Assembly (NCBI GenBank): GCA_024236055.1
Contig: JACKLF010000003.1
Location: 124,001 to 188,000, forward strand
Reading direction: 5' to 3'
DNA from: Alphaproteobacteria bacterium
GTDB lineage: Bacteria; Pseudomonadota; Alphaproteobacteria; Micropepsales; Micropepsaceae
DNA: 64,000 nucleotides
Translations under genes and position numbers: made by a program
The notes under the pieces: generated by a model
Told to the model about the DNA's origin: nothing
Databases searched by the model: none
Seen by the model: the letters and a program-made list of their open reading frames with translations, nothing else
Part shown: positions 16,119 through 23,312 of the stretch, piece by piece
How positions within the stretch are numbered: position 1 is the stretch's first letter
Layout: every line of letters begins with the position of its first letter

Positions 16119-16760
16119 TCAGGTGCCGCAGCAAACTGCCAGGCCGGTATGTCGCGATGACACTTCGCGACGACTTGCGAGACGGAGGCGAAACTGGCAG
16201 TCTGCTTCTTTGATTTTGCTCGCGAGATCGTAACGCATGCTGAGACTTGTCAACTGAGAGGTGTATCGCACAAGGTTGTATTGCTGACCCGTGCCAACAC
16301 CCCTGGGATGACCACGCTTACTCAGGTCCGGGTTACACAACTCCTTAATCAGGGCAACCAGCGACACCCTCACGTCGGCGTCGATCGTTTCCGCCAGGGC
16401 ATCTACGGCCTCGCCGAAAGCCTTCTGCAGGTAAGGCAGAACGTGTTCGTACGTGCCGCCCCAGTTGCCGGGATGAAATTCATTGGGCAGCCGCGAAAAC
16501 AATTCAGCGGTCAAATTTAACTTCGAAACATGAACGCGGCCAAGTTTCCCAACATGTACAAGTCAGTACCAACCCGGCGAACAATGAAGTCCTCGTGCCG
16601 CATGCTGTAGTGCAACTCCGGCGGTGCATAAGACCAGTCTCCCGGGAAGGAGAAATCGTCGTGATACACCGAACGTCCTTTCTGCGATGAACGCCCGAAA
16701 TCGGTGATCCGAAATGTCTCGTCCTTATAATGCAGGACGTTTGACGGCTTCGTGTCTTGG
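16119..16760 (-). pseudogene. Hanks-type Ser/Thr protein kinase, N-lobe missing, one frameshift
   Basis: On the minus strand from about 16760: QDTKPSNVLHYKDE (catalytic loop), ITDFGRSSQKGRSVY (DFG), GDWSYAPPELHYSM (APE-like) and DLYMLGNLAAFMF. The frame then stops at 16517 and the protein resumes in a second frame as TAELFSRLPNEFHPGNWGGT, on through ELCNPDLSKRGHPRGVG, to a stop at 16119. The N-lobe with the glycine loop and VAIK Lys is absent: upstream of ~16760 the DNA is coding on the other strand for the TPR protein. The gene is therefore both truncated and frameshifted. Probably cargo of the decayed island. Confidence 0.7.
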
Positions 16761-17809
16761 CGAAACCGGACGCGCGCGCACCCGCAGGACGCGCTCGCTT
16801 GGGTTGAACTCTCGCGTCTCCAAGTTGTTCTCGGGCAAAAAGATAGGGCGAGAGATTCAATGGCAGTTGCCAAGCAACTCGCGCCGACGGAGCGTCACAC
16901 GCTCCGTTCGGCGGTACGTATGGAGCTTCACCTGCAGGATGAGGAGGCCGCGCATCGCCTGCTGAAACGATCTGATGCCACGCCGCACGATCCTTGGCTG
17001 GCAGCCGCCGAAATCGCTGTTGCGACGCACAGGGAAAAGTCGCCGACCTTCTTCAAGGTGGGGCAAGCGATACTTGATTCTGGTAATTGGCTTCCGCATC
17101 AAGTTAGTGAGTTGGCAGCTGCATTGGGTACCACCGTCATAATCGACGGGAAGCACAAGCGCGGACGGCGCTTCATCCAACAGGGATTGGCCGACCCCAC
17201 TGGCAACACTCTCGCTCAAGCGGAATGGATCAATACGACGTTTCATGAGAGGTTTCTTGTCTCCTCGACGTTAAGGAATTCTGCCGATGCGCACGAGGCC
17301 AGGGGCCGTGATGCCTTAGGACTGGTCTGTTTGCCAAGGCGCTTGAGGCGGCAATTTTTTGGCTCGAAGAGGAACCTTTCTCTCAGAGGGCACATGGGAC
17401 TGCAGTTGCGGCTGCGTGTCTTCTTGAAGACTATCCGCGCACGCTTGAACTCGCAGAAGAGGCACTAAAGTACGCGAACACCCCAAGCGTTCTGCACAAC
17501 AAGGCATATGCGCTGGCCTGTAGCGGATTCTTGGATGAAGCTGAGGCTCTGCTTGGCGAGATCGAGACCGATGAGCCCGGCATGGACCATATCGCTACCG
17601 CTAACCGTGGGCTTATAGCTTTCCGGCGGGGGTTTCTCGATGTTGGAGTTCAACTTTATCGATCTGCCATCGCTGGCTTCAAGAAGGACGGCGCCCTCGA
17701 ACCCGATCAAGTCGCTCATGCGTTCTTGGCGCGCGAGGCTGTGAGGGCTGGGCGTCTCATGGGCACCGGAATAATATCACTGGCTGCGCAGGTAACCCTG
17801 CGCCATTAG
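16752..17809 (+). pseudogene. TPR-repeat protein, N-terminus missing, one frameshift
   Basis: Frame one (16752 to about 17290) reads HPQDALAWVELSRLQVVLGQ, AVRMELHLQDEEAAHRLLKR and WLAAAEIAVATHREKSP. A second frame (17312-17809) continues as GLFAKALEAAIFWLEEEP, TLELAEEALKYANTPSVL and GFLDEAEALLGEIET to the stop. The helical pairs are typical of tetratricopeptide repeats. It begins abruptly at the junction with the truncated kinase gene on the other strand, so both genes seem to have lost their 5' ends in one event, or they were divergent neighbours joined by a deletion. Possible scaffold partner of the kinase; function unknown. Confidence 0.65.
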
Positions 17810-18059
17810 CGGGCGCCGATGGACCTTCAAGCCCTTACATATTGCCCGTTCCATCGCATTTTCGGAGCCGTGTGGCTTGGTGCTAAGGGATGAAACCGTT
17901 GCTCTGAGCGCCAGCGTTCTTTCCAGCCGAATTAGCTTTAGGAAACCTTCAGGTACCGTTAGTTCGCGACCGAACCCCTGCCTTTCCTGGTGAGTGCAGT
18001 TAGTTTCGGCATTTGGCTATGGTTAGGTTTTGTTGGGGACATTTTGCCTCGCACGCCAA

Positions 18060-18668
18060 TCATGAGATTGCTCGGCGGCTAACCGTCATTGATTGAGGCG
18101 GGCGATTCTTTTTGCGGGCGACCCACGTTAAATCCTGGTCCAGTCTCCGGGCGGTGTACCAGCGCCGAGCGGCGGATCGGAGTTTTACAGATGCGGCTAC
18201 GGTAGGCTCGAGAGCCCTGGCCGTGGGCCTCTTCAAGAGCAGTTTGGCCGTCTGAATTGCTTCTGAGGTCGACAGCCGGTTTTGTAGATATAGGCCGTCC
18301 AGTTTACGGGGTTCATGCGGCAGACTTCAGAGGGTGAGGCAGCCGCGCCTCCGAGAGGCATCCGTCTTCCCAGCGGCCCGCCTGAGGGCCTCCTTCATCC
18401 GGGCATTTCTGGGGTCTCCAGGTCGATGCTCAATGACCCCATGAATGTGTAAGCCGAGCTCCTCGGGCCTGCCCCAACCGTCCCCTGTGGTCCTAGGGAC
18501 CATCATGAATGCTGCGTGCCTTTGGGGAAGGCGCGGCGCAATTCTGATGCAATCTGGTCCTGAACGTACTTGGCAGGACCCTTTAGGCGACTTCAGTGCT
18601 CGTATCATGACGACCGGGGTAAGGCGTAAGTTGAAGGCTATCCGCTGTCCGATAGGGATGCAGGACAC
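18060..18668 (-). pseudogene. HUH Rep/relaxase-like remnant, frameshifted
   Basis: The frame ending near 18327 contains RPEELGLHIHGVIEHRPGDP, where HIH is a candidate HUH metal motif, then RMKEALRRAAG. In another frame, at 18277-18317, comes NPVNWTAYIYK, where YIYK resembles the YxxK nucleophile motif 3, and the frame shifts again to NRLSTSEAIQTAKLLLKR and on to a stop at 18060. The order HUH then YxxK fits a rolling-circle Rep-like endonuclease. No motif 1 was identified. The 250 bp between this and the TPR remnant shows nothing recognisable. Confidence 0.4.
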
Positions 18669-18768
18669 GTACGCGAGGGCTTCACACCTTCACGCATGAT
18701 CCCAGTAAAATATGTATTAGAAATGCCTTGCCCTGCCCTGAGGGAGGTGGTTCCGCTCGCTCAGCCTG

Positions 18769-18890
18769 TCTCCGTTGTTATTGTTTTGGGGAAAGCTGGG
18801 GACGCGGGAAAGAACCACGAGTGGCTGTCAGGCCTTGCTGGGGGTGATATCACCCGCAGGGCAACCTGGCTTCCTCATTGATCTGTCTCA
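18769..18890 (+). repeat. left copy of a ~120-bp inverted repeat
   Basis: Runs from TCTCCGTTGTTATTG to ATCTGTCTCA and matches the reverse complement of 19533-19651 with a few indels and substitutions. The right copy is the leader, with ribosome site, of the DUF2189 gene, so this is an inverted duplicate of that leader. Confidence 0.9.
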
Positions 18891-18975
18891 CCAAGTGTGC
18901 CCGGAGGCAGGCTTATGAGCCCGCGTGCGGCTGGGCCAGACGAGCCGCTTGCACGATGTGATTGATGGAGTAAAA

Positions 18976-19025
18976 TGGAGCGGGTGAAGCGAATCGAACC
19001 TCAGAGCGGCAGCTTGGGAAGCTGA
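18976..19025 (-). pseudogene. tRNA-Gly(CCC) 3' half
   Basis: Minus strand: anticodon arm CAGCTTCCCAAGCTG (loop TTCCCAA, anticodon CCC), then GAGGTTCGATTCGCTTC, then the normal end CACCCGCTCCA. No D arm or 5' acceptor strand is present. This half keeps the canonical 3' end that the tRNA-like gene at 14353 has lost. Confidence 0.65.
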
Positions 19026-19532
19026 CGCTTCCCAAGCGTGGTCATCGTGTTAGCTGCAAACCAGTTCGATACGCGCCCTTTCCCCTTCAAATGGATGCGA
19101 TATGAGCTCAAACTTTTCGGTCATTCGCGACCTCGAAGTCCTAGAACTTCCTTCGTGGTGTGACCTGGTCCAGCCAGTTGTGCAGCCGAGTTCCTGGCTG
19201 CGCGCCCTTATACCCCTGCACTGCCCAGACGGGCGCACTGCTGCGAAATGCGTTTGCAATATTGCTGGCGCCATGAGACCCGTCCTGATCTGGAACTGGA
19301 TCCTCCAGCCCCTATCTCACCAGAATGCTGAGGTCCGCCCCGACAAAGCAGAACCGCTTCCATCAAGGCCAGGCGTGGAAGTCCGCCAGAATTGCTAAGA
19401 CTAAGGAAGACAAGCTCATTGGGACCGAGAACACGAGGCGTTTCTTGTCAGAGCGGCGTAGAAGCCCACCGTCGTCAGGACTTTCCAGGTCCAGCCGCCG
19501 GTCTGATCCGTCGTTGGATCGGCTTTGCCAAT
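19026..19532. other. no gene; second anticodon-arm-like hairpin and unassigned sequence
   Basis: GCTTGGGAAGC (19012-19022) and GCTTCCCAAGC (19027-19037) form an 11-bp inverted repeat, so a second anticodon-arm-like sequence on the plus strand lies head-to-head with the minus-strand tRNA remnant. A GTTCGATACGC piece follows near 19065. The rest has only short frames without recognisable domains. The whole segment is bounded by the inverted repeat. Confidence 0.4.
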
Positions 19533-19651
19533 TGAGACAGATCAATGAAGCCAGGTTGCCTGCGGGTAGTATCACCCCCAGCAAGGCCTGACAGCCACTC
19601 TCGTGGTTCTTTCCCGCGTCCCCAGCTTTCCCAAAACAATAACAACGGAGA
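19533..19651 (-). repeat. right copy of the ~120-bp inverted repeat
   Basis: Reverse-complement partner of 18769-18890. It ends six bases before the ATG of the DUF2189 gene and includes its GGAG ribosome site. Confidence 0.9.
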
Positions 19652-19656
19652 ACGAA

Positions 19657-20421
19657 ATGGAGCAGGCAGGAACGCCACCAATTGTGCGCATCGGCATGGA
19701 CGCCCCGTTTCGCTGGCTTTGCGCGGCATGGCGCGACCTGTGGCGCGCGCCGCTTGCCTTTCTCACCTACGGCGCCGGCATTGCGATCGTCAGCGTTCTG
19801 CTGTCATGGGCCCTTTATGCCACCAACCTCGACTTCTGGGTTATTGTTCTCACGGCCGGGTATGTCTTTGTCGCCCCCATGCTCGCCATGGGATGCTATG
19901 AGGGCGGGCGTCTGCTGGAAAAGGGGTGTAAGCCAACCCTGAGGCAAATGATTTTCGTGCGCGCCGCCTTTCGCCAGGATGTGGCCTATCTGGGGCTTGC
20001 GCTGCTGATGATCTATTTCATCTGGACCGGATTCGCGCAGATCGTTTACGGGGCATCGACCTATCAGCTTTACAAATCCGTGCCCGAGTTGGTCGCATTC
20101 GCGGTGGGAACCCGCGACGGACTGGCCATGCTCGCCATCGGCTCGCTGATCGGTGGCGTCATGGCCTATTTCACCTTCACCTTTGTTGTCGTGTCCGCGC
20201 CGATGCTTCTTGATCCGCGGGCAAACGTCTTCAGTTCAACCGCGGCGAGCTTCGACGCGGTGGCGCGCAATCCGGTCTGCCTGACCATTTGGGCTGCAAT
20301 TATTGCAGCATTCATTCTGATTTCGGCGATGTCGGGATTTCTTTTGCTGGTACTCATGTTCCCGTGGCTCGGTCTGGCCAGCTGGCGCGCCTATCGCGAA
20401 CTCGTGCCGGGCCCTTTGTGA
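19657..20421 (+). CDS. DUF2189 family integral membrane protein
   Basis: 254 aa from ATG 19657, GGAG six bases upstream; an earlier GTG start would lie inside the inverted repeat. About six hydrophobic spans, opening with WRAPLAFLTYGAGIAIVSVL, then FVAPMLAMGCYEGGRLLEKG, which is characteristic of DUF2189, and ending FPWLGLASWRAYREL. Function unknown; in other proteobacteria the family is linked loosely to cytochrome or respiratory genes. Its 5' leader is duplicated in inverted orientation 760 bp upstream, so the promoter region has been rearranged. Intact codon structure marks it as outside the decayed region. Confidence 0.8.
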   Translation: MEQAGTPPIVRIGMDAPFRWLCAAWRDLWRAPLAFLTYGAGIAIVSVLLSWALYATNLDFWVIVLTAGYVFVAPMLAMGCYEGGRLLEKGCKPTLRQMIFVRAAFRQDVAYLGLALLMIYFIWTGFAQIVYGASTYQLYKSVPELVAFAVGTRDGLAMLAIGSLIGGVMAYFTFTFVVVSAPMLLDPRANVFSSTAASFDAVARNPVCLTIWAAIIAAFILISAMSGFLLLVLMFPWLGLASWRAYRELVPGPL

Positions 20422-20428
20422 AGTGGCC

Positions 20429-20893
20429 TCAGCGCGCCTGCGCGCCGCTGCACCGCTGCTGCGAGGGCCCCGACGAAGGTGCGTGGACACACGGCGGCGG
20501 CACGGGCTTGGCCCGCATGATTTTTGCGAATTCGTCGCTGGGCCTGGTCCCCAGAGTCACGAAGACGTGGGATCGGCGGGGCTGGTCGCCGCTTTTGTCG
20601 ATCACCGTCAGGCGCACTCTTTGACCTGCGGAATTCTCGGCCAGCAGGGCGACCGCGGCCTGGGGATCGCTGACGGGAACACCGTTGATCTGCGTGACAA
20701 TCTCGCCTGGTTCAAGGCCGGCCTGCTGTGCGGCCATGCCCCTGAATACCTTTTTGAGGACCACGCCGGACCGGACCTTTTCCCCGGCGGGCAGTGTGCC
20801 GAACGATGCGCCAAAATATCCGCGGCCCGCGGCAAGGGCGGGGATGGTCAAGGCACATATCAGGCAAAGTGAAATCGTCGAATTTCTCAACAA
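20429..20893 (-). CDS. exported PDZ-domain protein
   Basis: 154 aa. The start is a TTG at 20893 (GGGGGGA eight bases upstream); no ATG gives a signal peptide. Signal LRNSTISLCLICALTIPALA, then one PDZ domain: GYFGASFGTLPAGEKV, GMAAQQAGLEPGEIVTQING and DPQAAVALLAENSAGQRVRL. No protease domain is present, so it probably binds peptides or tethers a partner in the periplasm. Convergent with the DUF2189 gene (7-bp gap) and divergent from the OmpA-like lipoprotein. Confidence 0.75.
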   Translation of the reverse strand: MLRNSTISLCLICALTIPALAAGRGYFGASFGTLPAGEKVRSGVVLKKVFRGMAAQQAGLEPGEIVTQINGVPVSDPQAAVALLAENSAGQRVRLTVIDKSGDQPRRSHVFVTLGTRPSDEFAKIMRAKPVPPPCVHAPSSGPSQQRCSGAQAR

Positions 20894-21248
20894 TGGCGTC
20901 CCCCCGAAGCGAACGGCCAGCGCACAATTATAGCCTGAATCGTTCGGGCCCGGATTTCAAGCATAGCCCCGCAGGATGGCGCCTTGCTGCTTTTCGTCGG
21001 GAGGACACGGCAGGCCATCCATTTCCCGATCAATCGCGGCGCCGTGACAAAAAGCAGACATGGCATCGACGCGCTCGCGCGCCCGTCCGCCGCATCCATT
21101 TTTGTCTTCGCGCATTTTGACTGATGGCGTGTTCGATCGTGTCAAATGCGCGCGTACCCAACTCATAGCAGCCGTCAAAAATCCCCATTTGCGCCACACT
21201 GTCTGCTCACGCTGCATGCGGCCGTCGGGGGAAGAGGAGAAAGTCGTG
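20894..21248. other. divergent promoter region, no gene seen
   Basis: 355 bp between the PDZ gene and the OmpA-like lipoprotein gene. TTGACT at 21117-21122 and a loose inverted pair CATTTTGAC (21113-21121) / GTCAAATG (21141-21148) are the only regulatory-looking elements. Short open frames have no family resemblance. Confidence 0.35.
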
Positions 21249-21839
21249 ATGCGGAATTTCAAACCGTCCATCGTTGCAACCGCCGTTATCGTCGCCGGCG
21301 CCCTTGGTCTGGGTGGATGCGCGAGCAAGGATTATGTGAATGAAAAGGTCGCCGTGGTCGATGCCAAGGCCCAGGCGAACCAGGACCGTCTCAACCGGCA
21401 TGAAGATCATCTGGCGCGACTGGACCAGGCCACGCAGGAGGCGCTGAACCGGGCGGAAGCCGCGGGCAAGCTGGCCGAGGGCAAGTTCCTCTACTCGATG
21501 GTGCTGTCGGATGATTCCGTCAAATTCCCCTTTGACGGCTCCAGGCTGTCGCAGGACGCCCAGCAGAGCCTGCTGGCGTTTGTCGACAAGCTGAAGGCCG
21601 ACAACCGCAACGTCTATCTGGAAATCCAGGGGCACACCGATTCCACCGGTTCGGCGTCGTTCAATGAAGCGCTGGGTGAGAAGCGGGCCGAAGCGGTGCG
21701 CCTTTTCCTGAACCAGCATGGCGTGGCGCTGAACCGCATGGCGACCATCTCCTATGGCGAGAAGGACCCGGCAACTTCCAACAGCACCCGCGCCGGCCGC
21801 GCCCAGAACCGCCGTGTGGTCCTGATCGTGATGGCTTAA
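21249..21839 (+). CDS. OmpA-family peptidoglycan-associated lipoprotein
   Basis: 196 aa from the ATG at 21249 (AGGAG about 9 bases upstream). Lipoprotein signal with lipobox LGGC, Cys24. A short coiled coil follows (residues ~30-75, DAKAQANQDRLNRHEDHLAR). The OmpA C-terminal domain has VKFPFDGSRLSQDAQQSL, the peptidoglycan-binding GHTDSTGS and the Arg in GEKRAEAVRLFL, ending NRRVVLIVM. It anchors the outer membrane to peptidoglycan. A good terminator follows, so it is monocistronic. Confidence 0.88.
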   Translation: MRNFKPSIVATAVIVAGALGLGGCASKDYVNEKVAVVDAKAQANQDRLNRHEDHLARLDQATQEALNRAEAAGKLAEGKFLYSMVLSDDSVKFPFDGSRLSQDAQQSLLAFVDKLKADNRNVYLEIQGHTDSTGSASFNEALGEKRAEAVRLFLNQHGVALNRMATISYGEKDPATSNSTRAGRAQNRRVVLIVMA

Positions 21840-21884
21840 GGCTTTCGAAGGCGCGGGGGCCCGCGTATGCGCTCGCCGCCCGGC

Positions 21885-21918
21885 AAAAGGGGCCCGCAAA
21901 TTCTGCGTGCCCCTTTTT
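21885..21918 (+). terminator. intrinsic terminator after the OmpA-like gene
   Basis: AAAAGGGGC (21885-21893) pairs with GCCCCTTTT (21909-21917), with an inner CGCA/TGCG, ending in a T run. Confidence 0.8.
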
Positions 21919-22089
21919 GTTGCACGCCGATAGCGTGTGCCTTGGCATGAATTTGTAACGAAGTTTCGTATTGCGCCGCAGCGAAGAAAGCTGCGGCGCG
22001 CTGGCGCTTGTCAGGTGAAGAAATCTTCTCCTAGATGTAACCAGCCGGACAGCCCTGGGGGCCGGCCCCAAGAAAAAGGAAATCTCCAA

Positions 22090-23046
22090 ATGAAGGTCAC
22101 CAATCTGCTCACCGCCGCGGCGGTGGCGCTGACGCTGCCGTGCGCGGCGTCTGCCCAGTTCCTGGGCAAGGAAGACATGCAGACCACCGGTCGCGGCATG
22201 GAAGGCATCAACTGGGCGCCCAAGCCCACGACCATGACGCCCTATGTTGCGCCCAACAAGCCGGTGTGGCGCCTGAAGGAAATCCTGGCCGCGCACAAGG
22301 GCCAGTCCGACTGGGTGCAGCCGATCATCCGCAACAAGGACCAGGTCGCCGATTACATCTCGATGGGCGCGGGCGTGAAGACCAAGCAGAAGATGTGGCC
22401 CGATGACCGCATCATCTTCATCGTCTGGGAAGGCTCCATCAAGGTGTCGATCGACGGCTATGAGCCCTTCACCGCCACCAAGGGCTTCATGGTCAACGTG
22501 CCCTTCCGCCACATGTACACGCTGGAAAATGTCGGCACCACACCGGCGCTGCGCTTTGAAGTGCGCCAGAACGGTTCCGAGCCGATCTATCCGGAAAGCG
22601 TGACGCCCGATCCGGTCAAGGGCATGACCTATGTGAAGGTCAAGGAATCGCCCGGTCCGGCCAAGGAGAAGGACTCCAACCCGATCTATGTCGACTACAT
22701 GAAGGAGCTGAACGGCACCGACAAGCGCTACAGCGGCAAGTTCGTGTGGGACGATCACTTCACCTCGAACATTCTGCGCGGCCCCGCGCAGAAGGAAGTG
22801 CCGCCCGACACCAACAAGGGTCACTTCCACATCGGCTGGACCGAATTCTGGTTCGTGATGGAAGGCGCGATCGGCATCAAGATCGAGGGCGTGCCCTACT
22901 TCAAGACCGAGGCGGGCGACATCATCACCGCCGCCCAGGGCCGCTGGCACCGGGCCGGCAACGATCCCAGCGCCCCCTGGTCGACGCGTATCCCGATCAA
23001 TCCGCGTCCGCCGATCCTGCACAACTTCGACGCCACCGGCGACTAA
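22090..23046 (+). CDS. exported bicupin-domain protein
   Basis: 318 aa from ATG 22090 (AAGGA upstream). Signal peptide MKVTNLLTAAAVALTLPC with cleavage after ASA. Two cupin barrels. The first (DRIIFIVWEGSIKVSIDGYE, then VPFRHMYTLEN) has lost the HXH ligands. The second keeps the metal site: GHFHIGWTEFWFVMEGAIG and GDIITAAQGRWHRAG. Periplasmic; substrate unknown, perhaps a sugar isomerase or binding protein. Terminator downstream, so it is a single-gene unit just before the DUF1592/DUF1552 pair. Confidence 0.75.
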   Translation: MKVTNLLTAAAVALTLPCAASAQFLGKEDMQTTGRGMEGINWAPKPTTMTPYVAPNKPVWRLKEILAAHKGQSDWVQPIIRNKDQVADYISMGAGVKTKQKMWPDDRIIFIVWEGSIKVSIDGYEPFTATKGFMVNVPFRHMYTLENVGTTPALRFEVRQNGSEPIYPESVTPDPVKGMTYVKVKESPGPAKEKDSNPIYVDYMKELNGTDKRYSGKFVWDDHFTSNILRGPAQKEVPPDTNKGHFHIGWTEFWFVMEGAIGIKIEGVPYFKTEAGDIITAAQGRWHRAGNDPSAPWSTRIPINPRPPILHNFDATGD

Positions 23047-23068
23047 GCGCGACGGACGTCTGAAACAG

Positions 23069-23098
23069 CCCCCGCGCCGCAAGGCGCGGGGGTTTTTT
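23069..23098 (+). terminator. intrinsic terminator after the bicupin gene
   Basis: 10-bp perfect stem CCCCCGCGCC / GGCGCGGGGG with a GCAA loop, followed by six T. Confidence 0.92.
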
Positions 23099-23312
23099 CT
23101 TGGCCTCCGGCCCGCCAAATATTCGGCCAATGTCGTTTCGCACTTGCGAAAAGAAGTTGCAGCACAAGCGTTTTGCGCCTTGGTCCAATTCAGACTAGTT
23201 TGTGGCAGACGCGGCTGGATACTGTCCGCCGCGCGGGGAAACAGCCGCAGCCAGGCGGTGCCGGAAAACCACACGCGCGAACCAGAACCGCGAGCAAGAA
23301 CAAAGAGTTGCC

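Noticed and set aside
13589..19650. Explaining all frameshifts by sequencing error
   Set aside because: About 58 kb outside this region shows no broken gene, while inside it every recognisable gene is broken or truncated and structural rearrangements are present. Local true decay is more likely, though reads should be checked.
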